A stretch of 64,000 bases of DNA from Anaeramoeba flamelloides (Eukaryota > Metamonada > Anaeramoebidae): assembly GCA_027625915.1 (NCBI GenBank), contig JANTQA010000057.1:5332001-5396000 (forward strand), given 5' to 3'. Shown piece after piece: positions 38,375 through 49,831 of this stretch. The translations under genes and the position numbers were made by a program. Every line of letters begins with the position of its first letter. Position 1 is the first letter of the stretch. Below the pieces are notes generated by a model. That model was not told where the DNA came from. It made no database searches and was given only the letters and a program-made list of their open reading frames with translations.

Positions 38375-39399
38375 TAAATACTGTTAATTGTAAAATAATC
38401 AGATCAAAATTTTCATTCAGCTTAACAAAAAAACACATTCCAAGAATTAAAACAAATCGCCAAAGTCCCCTATTCTAAAAGACCCAAATTAATAATTTTT
38501 GTTCGTTTTAAGAATTAAAAATTTGAAATGTTACATCTATTTTAAAATCTTATTTTTGGAAGGATGAATGAAAATATTGTACCATTTATTTTACAACAAA
38601 TTGTATTGATTTTGGTTTGTGAAAGTTCTATTATTAAAATGGTAGAACTTGAAGAAAAAAATATGGTACTTTTTTTTTTTTTTTTTTATTGTTTAAGGGA
38701 GGAGTTTGTGGTTCCTCTTGTTTGCCCGAATTCCTAAATTGCAATTTCGAAATTTTTTTAAAGATTTCCATATATGTTTATTTTCCACTAGGGCTAATAA
38801 AGTTATCGAGTTTTTTCTGTTAATAATATTAAAATTATTATTGTTTTTTAATATATGAGATATATTGATTTTTTTTAATTCAGATATCAGATTTTTCGAT
38901 TATTTTCATAGGCTGGGCAGTTCCAGAGAAAAAAAAATATGGTACTTCTTCTGATTACTATTGGTTTCGTTGATCATTTAATGTTTCAGCCTTCAAAGAA
39001 AAAAAAAAAAAACAGGGGTTTTGTTCTAAAACACGCTTTATATCAAGTCTACTCACATTATTTCCGCAACAGTATAATCGATAATTCACTATTTAATATT
39101 AAATTCAAGATTAAAACAATTTTGAAAGTAACCCCCTTGATCTTTTACTGTAAATTTTAAATTAGGGATTAAATTTGTTTGAATTTTCTTAAAATTTTTC
39201 CTATTCCTTATTGAATTTTTTCTTTGAAAGTTTATTACAAAATAAAAAGATCAAAATTTTCAATCAGTTTCCCAGAAAGAGACCACATCTCTTAAGAATT
39301 ATCACAAATCATAAAAACCCAATTGTATATGGAAAATTAATTAATTTAACAAGGATTTCAGGAACTAAAAAAATTGAAATTTTCCAAGATTTAAGAACT

Positions 39400-40560
39400 A
39401 CGTTGGCAATTGATCAATTTTTCTCAACACCTTTTGAACCAATGTCATTTAAAATCTAAAGTCAGGATCTTTGAAATATTCTCCAATTTGGATCAAAAAA
39501 TCATTTTTCGTCATTTTTTTTATGAAAAATGAAAAAGAAAATTTGAGATACGAATATCGAACACCCTTGTTAAGGATGGTAAAAATGAAAAAGAAAAACA
39601 CACCGCGGTTTCCTTACAGAAAAAATTAAGATCATTTCAAACATTCTCAATAAACAGCTTTTACTTTTAAAGATCTCAATTCTCTAAGATTTTTGAATGT
39701 TGGGTTCCTTGAATTGTTCTTGTAATTCGTAAACCAGATTAATTCACAACAAAGATGTTGTGGGTTTTTCTTGTTTTTTGTTTGGTTTTTGTTGTTTTTC
39801 CTTCAATAAATCCCCCAAGCATGACTAAGAGGAGAGTGTCTCCTTGAATTGTTTGTGGAACAACATGATCCATAACAACACACTTCTTGTTTTTTGTGCT
39901 TTTTTGACAAAATTTTTTTGTTTGGATTGTTTCTCTCAAAACACAATTTGTTGAGTCAACGAAAATTGAGTTGATTTGGGTGGAATTTTGCATTTGAGGA
40001 TCTTTTTAAAAATTAAGTTTGCAAAATTTAGTCAGTTTTTTGTTTTTAAAAATTAAATTATTGTCAGTTGAAGAAAAATGATCTTTCAATTTTGGAAATT
40101 GGTGATTTTAGTAGATTCAATACAATACCAAATAAATTATCGTGGTCATTAATCAAAAAAGGTCATTGTTTGAAAACAACAGACAATAATTCATCAAAAT
40201 TTTCAATTTTCTCCATTATGACCTTTTAGGTGAAAGTGGCAAACCTTCTCATCTTCTCTCACAATTCAAAAATAAACCAAAGAAACCCCCAAACATCGTC
40301 TCCAGGTTTGCCACTTTCACCTAAATAGAAATTTTCTCCAAAAGCTGTTTTTTCGCAACATTCTTTGTCATTTTGAGATACGAGGAGAGAAAAATTTATG
40401 TAAAAAATGACATTTTTTAGCACTTAGATCTCACTTAATAAATAATTGTGAGATTTGCCAACCTCATAATCCTCTTGTATCACACACGCCCCGAATTTTC
40501 AATTGCAAACTTAGTTCTTAACAAATCTATTTATTTAGAAAGCTGAAAGAAAATTTTTTG
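39400..40560. mobile_element. Diverged relative of the 36730-38374 element
   Basis: Collinear with 36997-38200. Shared words include ATATTCTCCAATTTGGATC, GATACG...TCGAACACC, AAAATGAAAAAGAAAAA, GGATCTTTTnnAAATTAA and ACATTCTTTGTCATT. The terminal CAGTGGTG repeat was not found, so the ends are eroded and the coordinates approximate. The minus-strand ORF 39739-39993 (VLRETIQTKKFCQKSTKNKK) parallels the ORF pieces of the first copy. Confidence 0.65.
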
Positions 40561-41388
40561 AAATTTATTTTGTGACGAATAGGATTGAAGAATGTTGAAC
40601 ACAAAATTAACTCTATTTTTTGTGAAGAATTTTCTAATTTGATCCTTCATTTATGGAATTAATTTTTTTAAATAATAAAAAAACTTTTACTGGTATTTGA
40701 ACAATAAATGGGATTTTTTTTCACTTCATTTTTAATTTCTCTTTTTTAAGTGAACATAGATCAAGAACCTCTTTCTTTAAGAACTATATTTATAAAAAAA
40801 AAATATGGAAAAGGAAGTGAAAATTCTTTCCTATTTAGAATTCAAATACCAGTAGAGAAACCAATAACATATTTTTATAGTGTTTATTGTATGGTTTCAA
40901 CAATCGGTTAATGTCTAAGATTTCTCAAAAAAAGAAACACAGCTTTTTATTTTGAAATACTTTTTTAAATTTTCTTTATACGCTTTATTTTGCCAACCGT
41001 TAAACCTTGTCTGAATCTAAAAATAAACCAACATTTTGAAATTCAGCTAGAAATACCCTTCCAATTTTGGGTATTAAAACAAAATTGGTTTTATTCAGAC
41101 AAGAATAGAAATAGTATTATATAATGATAAAAAAGAAAAAACTCACACAATTTTGAAAAATAATTAATTATTCCTAACGTATAGTTAATTTTTAATCGAA
41201 AGAAATCCTTATTGTAATAAGAAGTCCAATTAATTGAAAAGTACAATCATTATTTAGTATTTATGAACGATTTAGTTTTAATTTATGTGAATTAGTTTTG
41301 TGGAATTTTTCATTTTTTATTTTTTTTCTATTTTACATTAAGACAACAAACTTTTTTCCTTCCACACATTTCTTGTTTTCATTTAATC

Positions 41389-41580
41389 ATGTCACTTCAA
41401 TTAGAAAATTTTAATGTCACACAAGAAGAAAGAGAATTAACTGTTGAAGAATTTTTAAGAAAAAGATGTGAAGAAGAAATTCAAAGGATCCATAACCATT
41501 CCGAACAATTAATTGAAAAATTCTTAAAAGAATCTCATAAAGTAAGAAAAGAGCTTGTTTCTATCAACGAAAATCTTTAA
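41389..41580 (+). CDS. Short helical protein or first exon of a longer gene
   Basis: ATG at 41389, preceded by a T/C-rich leader; 63 codons to TAA. MSLQLENFNVTQEERELTVE then EFLRKRCEEEIQRIHNHSEQ-LIEKFLKESHK is strongly charged and helical (coiled-coil-like), with coding-type codon use. A near-perfect donor AAA|GTAAGA occurs at 41542 in phase 0, so the real exon may be 41389-41541 and the last 12 codons intronic. The only phase-compatible exon-like sequence I found downstream is at 45389. Function unknown; small helical subunits of larger complexes look like this. Confidence 0.7.
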   Translation: MSLQLENFNVTQEERELTVEEFLRKRCEEEIQRIHNHSEQLIEKFLKESHKVRKELVSINENL

Positions 41581-44027
41581 TTGGATCTTGAGGCTCTATT
41601 ACAACAAACAACAAAACATAACAAAAAAATTACACCGTGAAATGCAAATGATGTATTATTAATAAAACGAATTAATCTTTCTTTTTATTTAAAATAGTTG
41701 AAATCATAATTGTTTTCTTTTTTCAAAAATATTTGGAAAGTTAAACTTTCCGTTAAAAATACCCTAACAAAAAATAAATGTTTTTTTTTCATCTTTTTAA
41801 ATTTTTTTTCAAAAACAGACAACTTTTTTTTCACAACATTCAATTACAACTTCAAATCTTAAAAGTAATTCAATTGATCAATTTCAGAGGATGTAAGTCT
41901 AATGATTCAAAATTAAGGGCCTGGCCATTTACCTTGGATTTTCTCCATACTCAAGGAGTGACTTGAAACTATAAAGGGTATTGTGAAATTGCCTTTCTTT
42001 TGTTTGACAAAATTCAATTAACAAACAAAAAGTTTCAAAGAATTCTCATTGACAAAAAATTCAAATAACAAAAAAAAATTAATCCAATCTTTTTTTATAT
42101 TTTCAAAGAGGTCAATTTCTTCAATTTAAAATCAATCGTTTTCAAAAAGTACACAATCAATAGATCCGATTTAATCAAATTTGTGGTTATTTTGTAACTC
42201 TATATATTTGACAAAGTAATGATTTTGTAACATTCTTTTATAAATTAAAAATAAGTCAATTGAAAAATGAAAAAAACCAATAAAAAAATCTTTGAGATTT
42301 CAAAAAGTACCAAGGAGTGGCACTTCAAAACGAAAAAAGTTGTACATAAAATTATAATTTTCAACTCTTTTAATTGGGAATTGAGTGTCGCTCTTTGGCG
42401 TTTTTTCAAAAAATGGCCTCTTTTTTAAATATTGATTTTTTAAAGATCTATCATACATTACATGTTGGATAGTTTTTGATTGGTATTAGGCATTCATAAA
42501 AATTACAAAAATCTGTTTTTTTCCATTTCAGAAATTTAATTTAAACTATAATGACTTGAACCCCAAGTAAAAAAAAAAGTGCGAATTTAATTTACAAGCA
42601 ACTATAAATAAAATCTTCAAGAAAATTTAATAAAAAATTGAAACTTTTTTATAAAATCTTGAAATCTCAAAATCAAGTAAAAATTGATTACTATAAACCT
42701 TTACCCCCCCCCTTTTATTAAACCAGAAATGAATTTTTGTTTTGAAAAATTTACAATTTTTTTTTTTTTTTATAAACTTAACTGTAGAATAAACTTTCTA
42801 AAAATTGAATATTACAATTGTTTAAACTATTTCCCATTCAAAGGGACCAATTATATTAAACAAATATACACTTGTTTAAAGGCCTTGAATGGGGATTAGA
42901 AGAAAAAAAAAAATTTGGAAATTTCAATATAACAAATCATTTTTTCACATTTTACAATTTTTTTTCGATTTTTTTTTGAAACAGAATTGATTTGTTTGAA
43001 ATTTTTTTTTATTGCAAGATCGATAGCCATTTGGTTAAGTATGTGTTATTCTATTGTTACTGAAATAATGTAAATGATTGTTGAGGAATCATTTTTATTT
43101 GTATTAAAATTTTATTTGGATTTTCAATTGGAGATTAAAATGAACATCGTTTTTCTCTAATATGGCCACTAAGAATTTGGATAATTGATTTAAATGGATT
43201 ATTTCAGGCAGATATCAAATATTTGTTAAGGTTTATATTATTCTATTTATTTTTTATTTAATTTTCAAAGGCCAATAATAAAAAAATAATTGAAATTTGA
43301 AGAAAATGTTGATATACAATTGACTGAAAAAAAGTATAATAATCTGAAGTTTTTCATATTTCTGGTACATTTTTCTTTTTAATTGGATATTTTATCTTTT
43401 CAAGTAATTTTTTTCCAGGAGGATTATTTTTCCACCATAGGGAATTTTCAAGTGATTTTATTATTTTATATTCAATTCTCAAAAAGAATTTTCAATCTGA
43501 ATAAATTGGATGAAAAAATAATGAAACTTTGTTTCAGTCAATGGTATATCAACATTTTTTTCAAATTTCAATTATTTTTTTATTATTGACCTTTGAAGAA
43601 TAAATAAAAAATAAGTAGAATTATTAAACATCAAAGAATGGTTGATATCAGTATAAAATAAAACTAATAAAACAATAAATATTCATAAAATTTGAAAAAC
43701 CCAACATTCTTCGCTAGACCTTAGAGAAAAACAAAAATATTCATTTTAATCTAGAATTTAAAATAAAAGAAAATTAAAAAGGAAGAAATATTATTTCTTC
43801 AATCATTTTCACCGTTTCAATAAAATTAGAATAACAGGGGTTTACCAAGCCACTATATATCTTGATATATAAAAATATTTCAAAATAATTATGTATCAAA
43901 AAAAAATTGAAAAAACAACTAAAATGAAAAAATGTGAAAAAATGATGTCAATTTTGTAATTTCAAAGTTTTTTTTTCTTATTATATTGATTCAAACAAAC
44001 ACATGTATTTCAGTCTATTAAAAATAC

Positions 44028-44059
<32 letters not shown>

Positions 44060-44262
44060 TGACTCGAAAACGATTTAATTTCGATGTTAAAATGAACAAA
44101 AAGAAAAAAAAATAATTTTCAAATAGATTTTTGATTGGAAATTCTAAAAAATAACTTTAAGGGATTTATAAGTAAAGGTTCAAATTAAAAAACATTTCAA
44201 ACTTTTAAAAGTAATAATAATTTTATAAAATAGCTTGGGAATTTTTGGTGGGTGGTTTTATA

Positions 44263-44887
44263 GAACGAAAATTGACGAAAATCGAAAATTTCCGAAAAAA
44301 AACTATTGATTATTAGTGTTAAATATTGAATATATTAAATATTTATTGAGAATTTTTGAAATTATTGAATATTTTGAGACAATTTTAGAATTGTTGATAA
44401 AAATAATTGAACTTTCAATTTTTTTATTAATTTTTCAATTATTAATCAAATTATTCAATATTTTAATTTTTTTTACAGAAATAAAATGATTCAATAATAA
44501 TTATAATTATACAAAAAAAAATAAAATTAATCAATAATTATTGTTAAAAAAAAATATAACATTAACTAGCCTAAACTAACCTAATATCACCCACTTCACC
44601 CATATAACTTCCTACTTTAACTAACCTAACCTAACCCAACCCAACCTAACGTCCTACTAATCCAACGGTACCTAATCTAACCTAACCTAACTTAAACTAA
44701 AAATTAACCGAATTATTGAATATTTTGATAAAATTTTTGAATTATTGATAAAAATATTGAAATATTAATAATTTTTTTTCATCAATAAATTTGAAAAATA
44801 TTCAATAAATTATTAAATATATTCAATAATTAACACTAATAATCAATATTTTTTTCGGAAATTTTCTATTTTCGTCAATTTTCGATT
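44263..44887. mobile_element. Foldback element enclosing telomere-like CCTAA repeats
   Basis: The left arm (ACGAAAATTGACGAAAATCG, then TTTCCGAAAAAAAACTATTG) is repeated inverted at the right end (44785-44887) over roughly 100 bp, with TATTGAATAT-rich subterminal DNA. The centre (44570-44700) is a degenerate array of CTAAC/CCTAA units. Confidence 0.75.
44570..44700. repeat. Interstitial degenerate CCTAA/CTAACC array
   Basis: Units such as CTAACCTAACCTAACCCAAC occur about fifteen times with interruptions (ATATAACTTCC, AACGGTACC). It resembles telomere repeats of TTAGG type but lies inside a foldback element. Confidence 0.75.
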
Positions 44888-45388
44888 CAAAAATACAAAC
44901 ACCGAATTTTTTTTATGTTTATAAATTGAAATGGATATTTTGGAATTATAAAATCAAATTATGGCAACTTCTTTCAAATATAAAAATTTTGTAAATTCTT
45001 GGTATGTTCAAAATTTCACCTTTTTCAGTAAAAGAAATTTGCAATGTTTAAAGTTATCTGAGATAATGTAACACTTTCTAGAATATTTTTAATAACAAAT
45101 TCGCTCTTTTCATCTGAAAAAAATAGACCCTAAGCACTACTTTACAAGGAAATTTTAAAAATAATTATTGTCAAATTTTTTTAGTAACTCAAATTTAAAT
45201 GATAAATGAATGCTTGAAAAACAAAGAAAAAAAAAACAATAAAATAATTATTTTTTTTATTTATTCCGCCCTAAAATAAACCTAATACTTTAAAAAATAA
45301 CCAATTCTATACCCATATATTATTTTCTGACAATTTTTTAATGTACTAATTGCTAATTATTTTTATTTTTAAATATTTTAATTTTCAG

Positions 45389-45604
45389 GATCAAGAAAAT
45401 TATAATACTTTATTAAAACTTTTAAATTTATTTTGTGAAATGTGGAATTGTGTACTCGATTATCAAAGAGTACACAGAATTCCTATGTATTTTTTTTTTA
45501 AACATTTGAATTCAAGAGAAAATTTAAAAAATTCTCTTTTAATTTCTAAAACCAAATTAACAAGTACCCACACCCTACGCAAGATAATATTTTTTCAAAT
45601 TTAA
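45389..45604 (+). CDS. Orphan exon-like coding segment
   Basis: Preceded by a clean acceptor (AATTTTCAG at 45380-45388). It reads DQENYNTLLKLLNLFCEMWN then CVLDYQRVHRIPM, well-formed helical coding. It continues through YFFFKHLNSRENLKNSLLI to a TAA at 45602, or may leave at a weak donor GTATTT near 45486. Phase 0 matches the donor at 41542. On its own it has no start codon in frame after the acceptor apart from internal Met. It may be the last exon of the 41389 gene or a gene fragment. Family not recognised. Confidence 0.45.
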   Translation, partial: DQENYNTLLKLLNLFCEMWNCVLDYQRVHRIPMYFFFKHLNSRENLKNSLLISKTKLTSTHTLRKIIFFQI

Positions 45605-45636
45605 GGGATTGTAAACCTTAATATCTTCTTTAAATC

Positions 45637-45672
<36 letters not shown>

Positions 45673-45780
45673 AATATATATATTTTATTTTTTTGATCCT
45701 TTTTTCTTTGACTATATTTCCTTGTTTTAACATCCACCCCGTTTTTAGTGCTTCCAGGGGAAATATATATATATATATAT

Positions 45781-47271
45781 CCCTTAGCACCCCGGATTTG
45801 CCTAAATTTCATCAAGTTTTTTAAATTAGATTTAAAATGATATTGATCTACTGATATATTAATTTTCTTATTTGTCTTTAATCCAGATTTGAATTATAAT
45901 AAAAAGTCAAAATAGTTCAAAGATAAAGTAGTTAAGTTGTTGATTTTTTTATGAAATTGAAAAAAAAAATAACAATTATTCATTTTTACATTTTTTTTAA
46001 AGATTTTTATTTTTATTTTATTTTTTTTAAATCAGAGATTTTATTACATTAATAGTAATTCAAAACTCAACACATTAATTTATTAATAATAACCACCAAA
46101 CAATTTTGCTAATATTATGATAAAAAAAATAAATAAAAAAATAAATTACTTTGAAATTTAATTTTTTTTTTTAGAAAAAATTTCAATAAATATCAAATTA
46201 AGAGAAAAATGAAATTAATTTATTTAGGCCAAAATTAAATTTTTAATATGATTAATTTTCTAAAACTTTTATTTAAGCAATAGATAATAATTAAAAAATA
46301 AAAAAAAAAAAAAAAATTGTAAAATAATTTCAATTTATTAAATTGGAATAAAACAAATATAAATTACTTTTTAATCGATAAAATATTTATACCTAAATTT
46401 AAAATAAAATAAAAAATAACTCTTAAATATCATTCCAATATAATAAAATAATCTCCAAAACAAAATTTTTTTTATTGAATTTTGTTATTGGTAAAAATTT
46501 GAATAATATATTTGCGATATTTGAATTTTTCCTTAATAAATTAATCCAGATCTTGTTAAATAAGTTCTGATATATGGTCTCTAATTCAAAAATATTGTTT
46601 ATTTTATGTCTAGATTTTAAAAAGTCAAAAATTAAAAAATTGTAAAATAAAAAAAAAAAAAATCCATTATTAATCTGACTCGAACTATTGGCTAAATCAT
46701 TTAAAATTGAAAAAAAATCTTGTTGAAAAAATTGTAAAATTTTGCAATGAAAAAAAATTTGATTTTTTTTTCTAATTTAATTTATATTTTTTTTTATTTT
46801 CAAATTATTTAGAATCTAATATAGATATTGATATTGAATAGTAATCAGTAGATAAACCAAATTTTCTATGTGATGTTATAATAATTTTTATAATGAATAA
46901 ATTATTTAATCAAGCATTTTAGGCAATTTTGGGGTGCAAAGGGCCCCAAAAAAATTTCCAGTAAAGTATGATGTGTTTTAAATGTTAAAAATAAGAGCTT
47001 TTTGATGTCTAGACAAACTTTTCAAAAAAAAAAAATTTATTTTGACAAAATTTGTTAAAATAATAAAATCACAATAACCAAAAAAAAATTCCCAATGTTG
47101 AAATTTTTTTTTCAAGTTATTTTTTTGTTTTAAGTAACTTTACAATTTTTAATTATAAAAATTTCTTTCTAAGATAATTGTTTATTAATTCTATACCTTA
47201 TTATCCTTTGATAACATTTCAAATTAAAATTTTTGTTTGAAATGTTTTTAGGTTATTTGGGGTGCTAAGGG
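45781..47271. mobile_element. 1.49-kb TIR element inserted in a TA microsatellite
   Basis: The left end CCCTTAGCACCCCGGATTTG is inverted at the right end as TTATTTGGGGTGCTAAGGG. Both ends abut (TA)n runs (45764-45780; 47272-47288), as expected if an element with TA target preference entered a TA array. A third related GGGGTGCAAAGGG word lies internally at 46932-46944. The interior is non-coding. Confidence 0.7.
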
Positions 47272-47484
47272 ATATATATATATATATATGAATGGATTGA
47301 TAACCCTTTCATATTATTTGATGTTAAATAAACGAAAACAAAATTGTAAACTCTTTTTCAAAAATTGTGACTCACCTGAAATAATAAATTGAAAAAAAAA
47401 ATTTATCCTTTAGTATTCAAGAACAATTAATAACTAAATATGATTTGTAATTAACTTTTAAGTCATTCTAAATCTATAAAAGCC

Positions 47485-47695
47485 CGATATATTAAAAATT
47501 AAAAAAAATAAAACCAAAAACTAAAAAAAAGTGAGTCACAATTTTTGAAATGAGCATTACCCATTTTTTATTACTGAACTTTCACTGAAAAAAAGTTGAA
47601 CAACAAGATTTTTTATGAATAATTTAATCCATTTTCAAAGACATTACATTCTCAATTTTCTTAGTGATTATTTGTTTTTTCACATGATCTTTTTT

Positions 47696-47738
<43 letters not shown>

Positions 47739-47940
47739 AATTTTTCAAAAACAAAGAAAAAGAAAAACAAAAGAAAAACAAAAGAAAAAAAAAATTTGAA
47801 AAAGCAAAACTAAAATTTGAAAAATTAGAAAAAATGATTCTGATCCAAAAATTTGAAAATATTTTTTGTTAAGAATACTGGAATAAACCCTCAAAACAAC
47901 CCCCATTAGCATTATAAAGTGAGTCAAAATTTATGAAAAA
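47485..47940. repeat. Dispersed repeat, ~450 bp, copy B
   Basis: Collinear with 11040-11500 (GAGTCACAATTTTTGAAATG, ATCCAAAAATTTGAAAATAT, GTGAGTCAAAATTTATG). Contains an A37 homopolymer at 47701-47737. Confidence 0.65.
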
Positions 47941-48244
47941 TAGTTTAATTATTAAATCAGAAGTAAACCTAACTGATAAGAAGATATATTAAGAAATAAA
48001 CTTAACTGACACAAATTAAAACCATTACAGGTTAACTGAATCAATCTTCCCAAATAATATATCTAATCATTAGGTACTTGGACTGTTATAATGATGTCTA
48101 ATCAGTAACCTCGACTGAAATTTTTATCAAATAAGATTTTAGAAATGTGTAAAAAAAAAAAAAAAAGAATAAATAAAAATAAATAAAACTAAAAAAAAAA
48201 GAAATAAAAAATAAAAAAAAAATATGGAAAAGAAATTATCATTC

Positions 48245-48375
48245 TTCAAAACACAGCAATTTAGAGAACTCTCCTATCCACAAAGTTCTAATTAAAAACC
48301 AAATAAAGTAACATATTTCATTGGATCTATAATTGTTCAAATATTTAGACTTCTTTAATAAAATAGTTGAACTAT
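48245..48375. repeat. Repeat shared with 58010-58175
   Basis: Common words: CACAAAGTTCTAA/TATAAAGTTCTAA, ATTTGATCTATA-type, GTTCAAATATTTAGA. Same orientation in both places. Confidence 0.65.
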
Positions 48376-48929
48376 GATTTTAGGAGGATCTTTCTTGGTA
48401 GAAATTACAAACCCAAGGGTATTTAGAAGTATATATATCTCACATCTTTCTCAAAATAAAATAAATCTCTGAACATTTTTTTGTTAATTTTAGAATGAAT
48501 ATACCCAAAAGGAAGTATTTTTTCATAATGAAATATTGTATTTACAATTGCTTATATTAATACAACACTAGCATGAAAAAATAAAAGTGAAAAAAAAAAA
48601 AGTTAGACAAAACAACTTCATTCCTTAACCATTCATCCTTATAAATAAAGTTTATTCACAATCTAATCAAAATTACATAACTTTAAATTCATGAGACTAT
48701 TGTATTTATTGTTGTTAGTATAACCAACTTTTTTAAAAATCTCTAGTCAAGAAAAAAAGGCATTTTTCGGGTAAAAAATTACAAATAAACGGAAGAATGA
48801 ATTATAGTTTAATTCAATCTGGAGATATTTACTTTGACAGATAATGATGAATAGTTTTGAAAACATTGTACTGATCTAATAAAACTGAAACAGAGAAAAA
48901 AAATTCCTAATGATAATTATTGAGAGTGT

Positions 48930-49110
48930 CCGTCAAGTGCCTAGCTTTTCCAGAATTCAAAAGAATGGAGAAAAATCAAAGATTTTACTCAATTCTTTTA
49001 AATTTTGGAAAAGTTAACGGCGATTTTTTTTACTTTTTGAAATAAACAGAAAATTTCAAAAATTATCTGTTCATTTCAAAAATTAAAAAAAACCTAACGG
49101 AAAATCAAAA
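48930..49110. repeat. Hairpin-family copy outside the Furry intron
   Basis: GTGCCTAGCTTTTCCAGAAT ... TTTTGGAAAAGTTAACGGC, followed by the TTTTTGAAATAAACAGAAAA palindrome. The same two-hairpin order as in 15580-16195, in opposite orientation. Confidence 0.75.
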
Positions 49111-49831
49111 AAACAATATTTTTTTCAATTTAAATTAAAAGAACAAATAATTCCATAATCGTCCAAATAATTGATTATCCGTTTGAAATATATTTATTAA
49201 ATTTCCAATGCTTTTAAAATTTATGATTATAACCTTTTAACTGTGAAGATCAAAATATTCAAATTTTTTACTATAAAATTTGAAAAAAATCATTAATAGA
49301 ACCTGGAAAATTGAATTTTCCAACTTAAATTTTTCAATATCTGGAAAAATAATTTTTGATCCAAGATCTTTTATTAACCAATAGTGTTTATTATAAGTGA
49401 AGTTATTAAAAAGTGAAAAATTAGCAAATGTTTAATTTTTTTTTGAAAAAATTTTTTCATGATAGTGAATGGAAGATTCAATTTGTTAAACTACGACATT
49501 ATACTTTAATATGTTTTTTTCTAAACGAAAATCTGTGTTTTGTAGGTTTCAAGTATTTTCAACCCATTTGTATTTTGTTAAATATTTCTTTTTCTAATTT
49601 TTAACTTTAAATTTAATTTTTAATTTATCATTATATATAAATGAAATGTTTTCCCATAAGATAGTATTTAATATTTATATTTAAATATTTATAAAAAAAA
49701 ATATTTCTTAAAAAAAAAAAAAATGATTTAAAATTTTTCGAATCTACTTTATGGAATTTATTTACATTACAAGAGTACCATTCAAATGAACAAGCACATA
49801 CCTTATTATACATCCAAACCAATAACAAGAA

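Larger units (their letters stand above)
36079..41388. other. Intergenic region dominated by a TIR element and its relative
   Basis: Contains the 36730-38374 element and a related copy at about 39400-40560, listed separately. Between them (38375-39400) is AT-rich sequence with a T17 run at 38671 and no gene. Confidence 0.6.
41581..45388. other. Gene-free region (possible 3.8-kb intron)
   Basis: Holds a dispersed repeat at 43590-43850 (relative of 1220-1480), poly-C/poly-T tracts at 42704-42717 and 44028-44060, and the foldback element at 44263-44887. The short ORFs at 41778-41966, 42684-42899 and 43383-43589 are not persuasive. Confidence 0.55.
45605..49831. other. Repeat-rich region without genes
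   Basis: Contains (TA)n runs, the TIR element at 45781-47271, dispersed repeat copy B (47485-47940), an A37 run (47701-47737), a repeat shared with 58010-58175 (48245-48375) and a hairpin-family copy (48930-49110). No coding signal. Confidence 0.6.

Noticed and set aside
44570-44700. A real telomere or chromosome end
   Set aside because: Array is short, degenerate, internal and enclosed by inverted arms; unique sequence continues on both sides.
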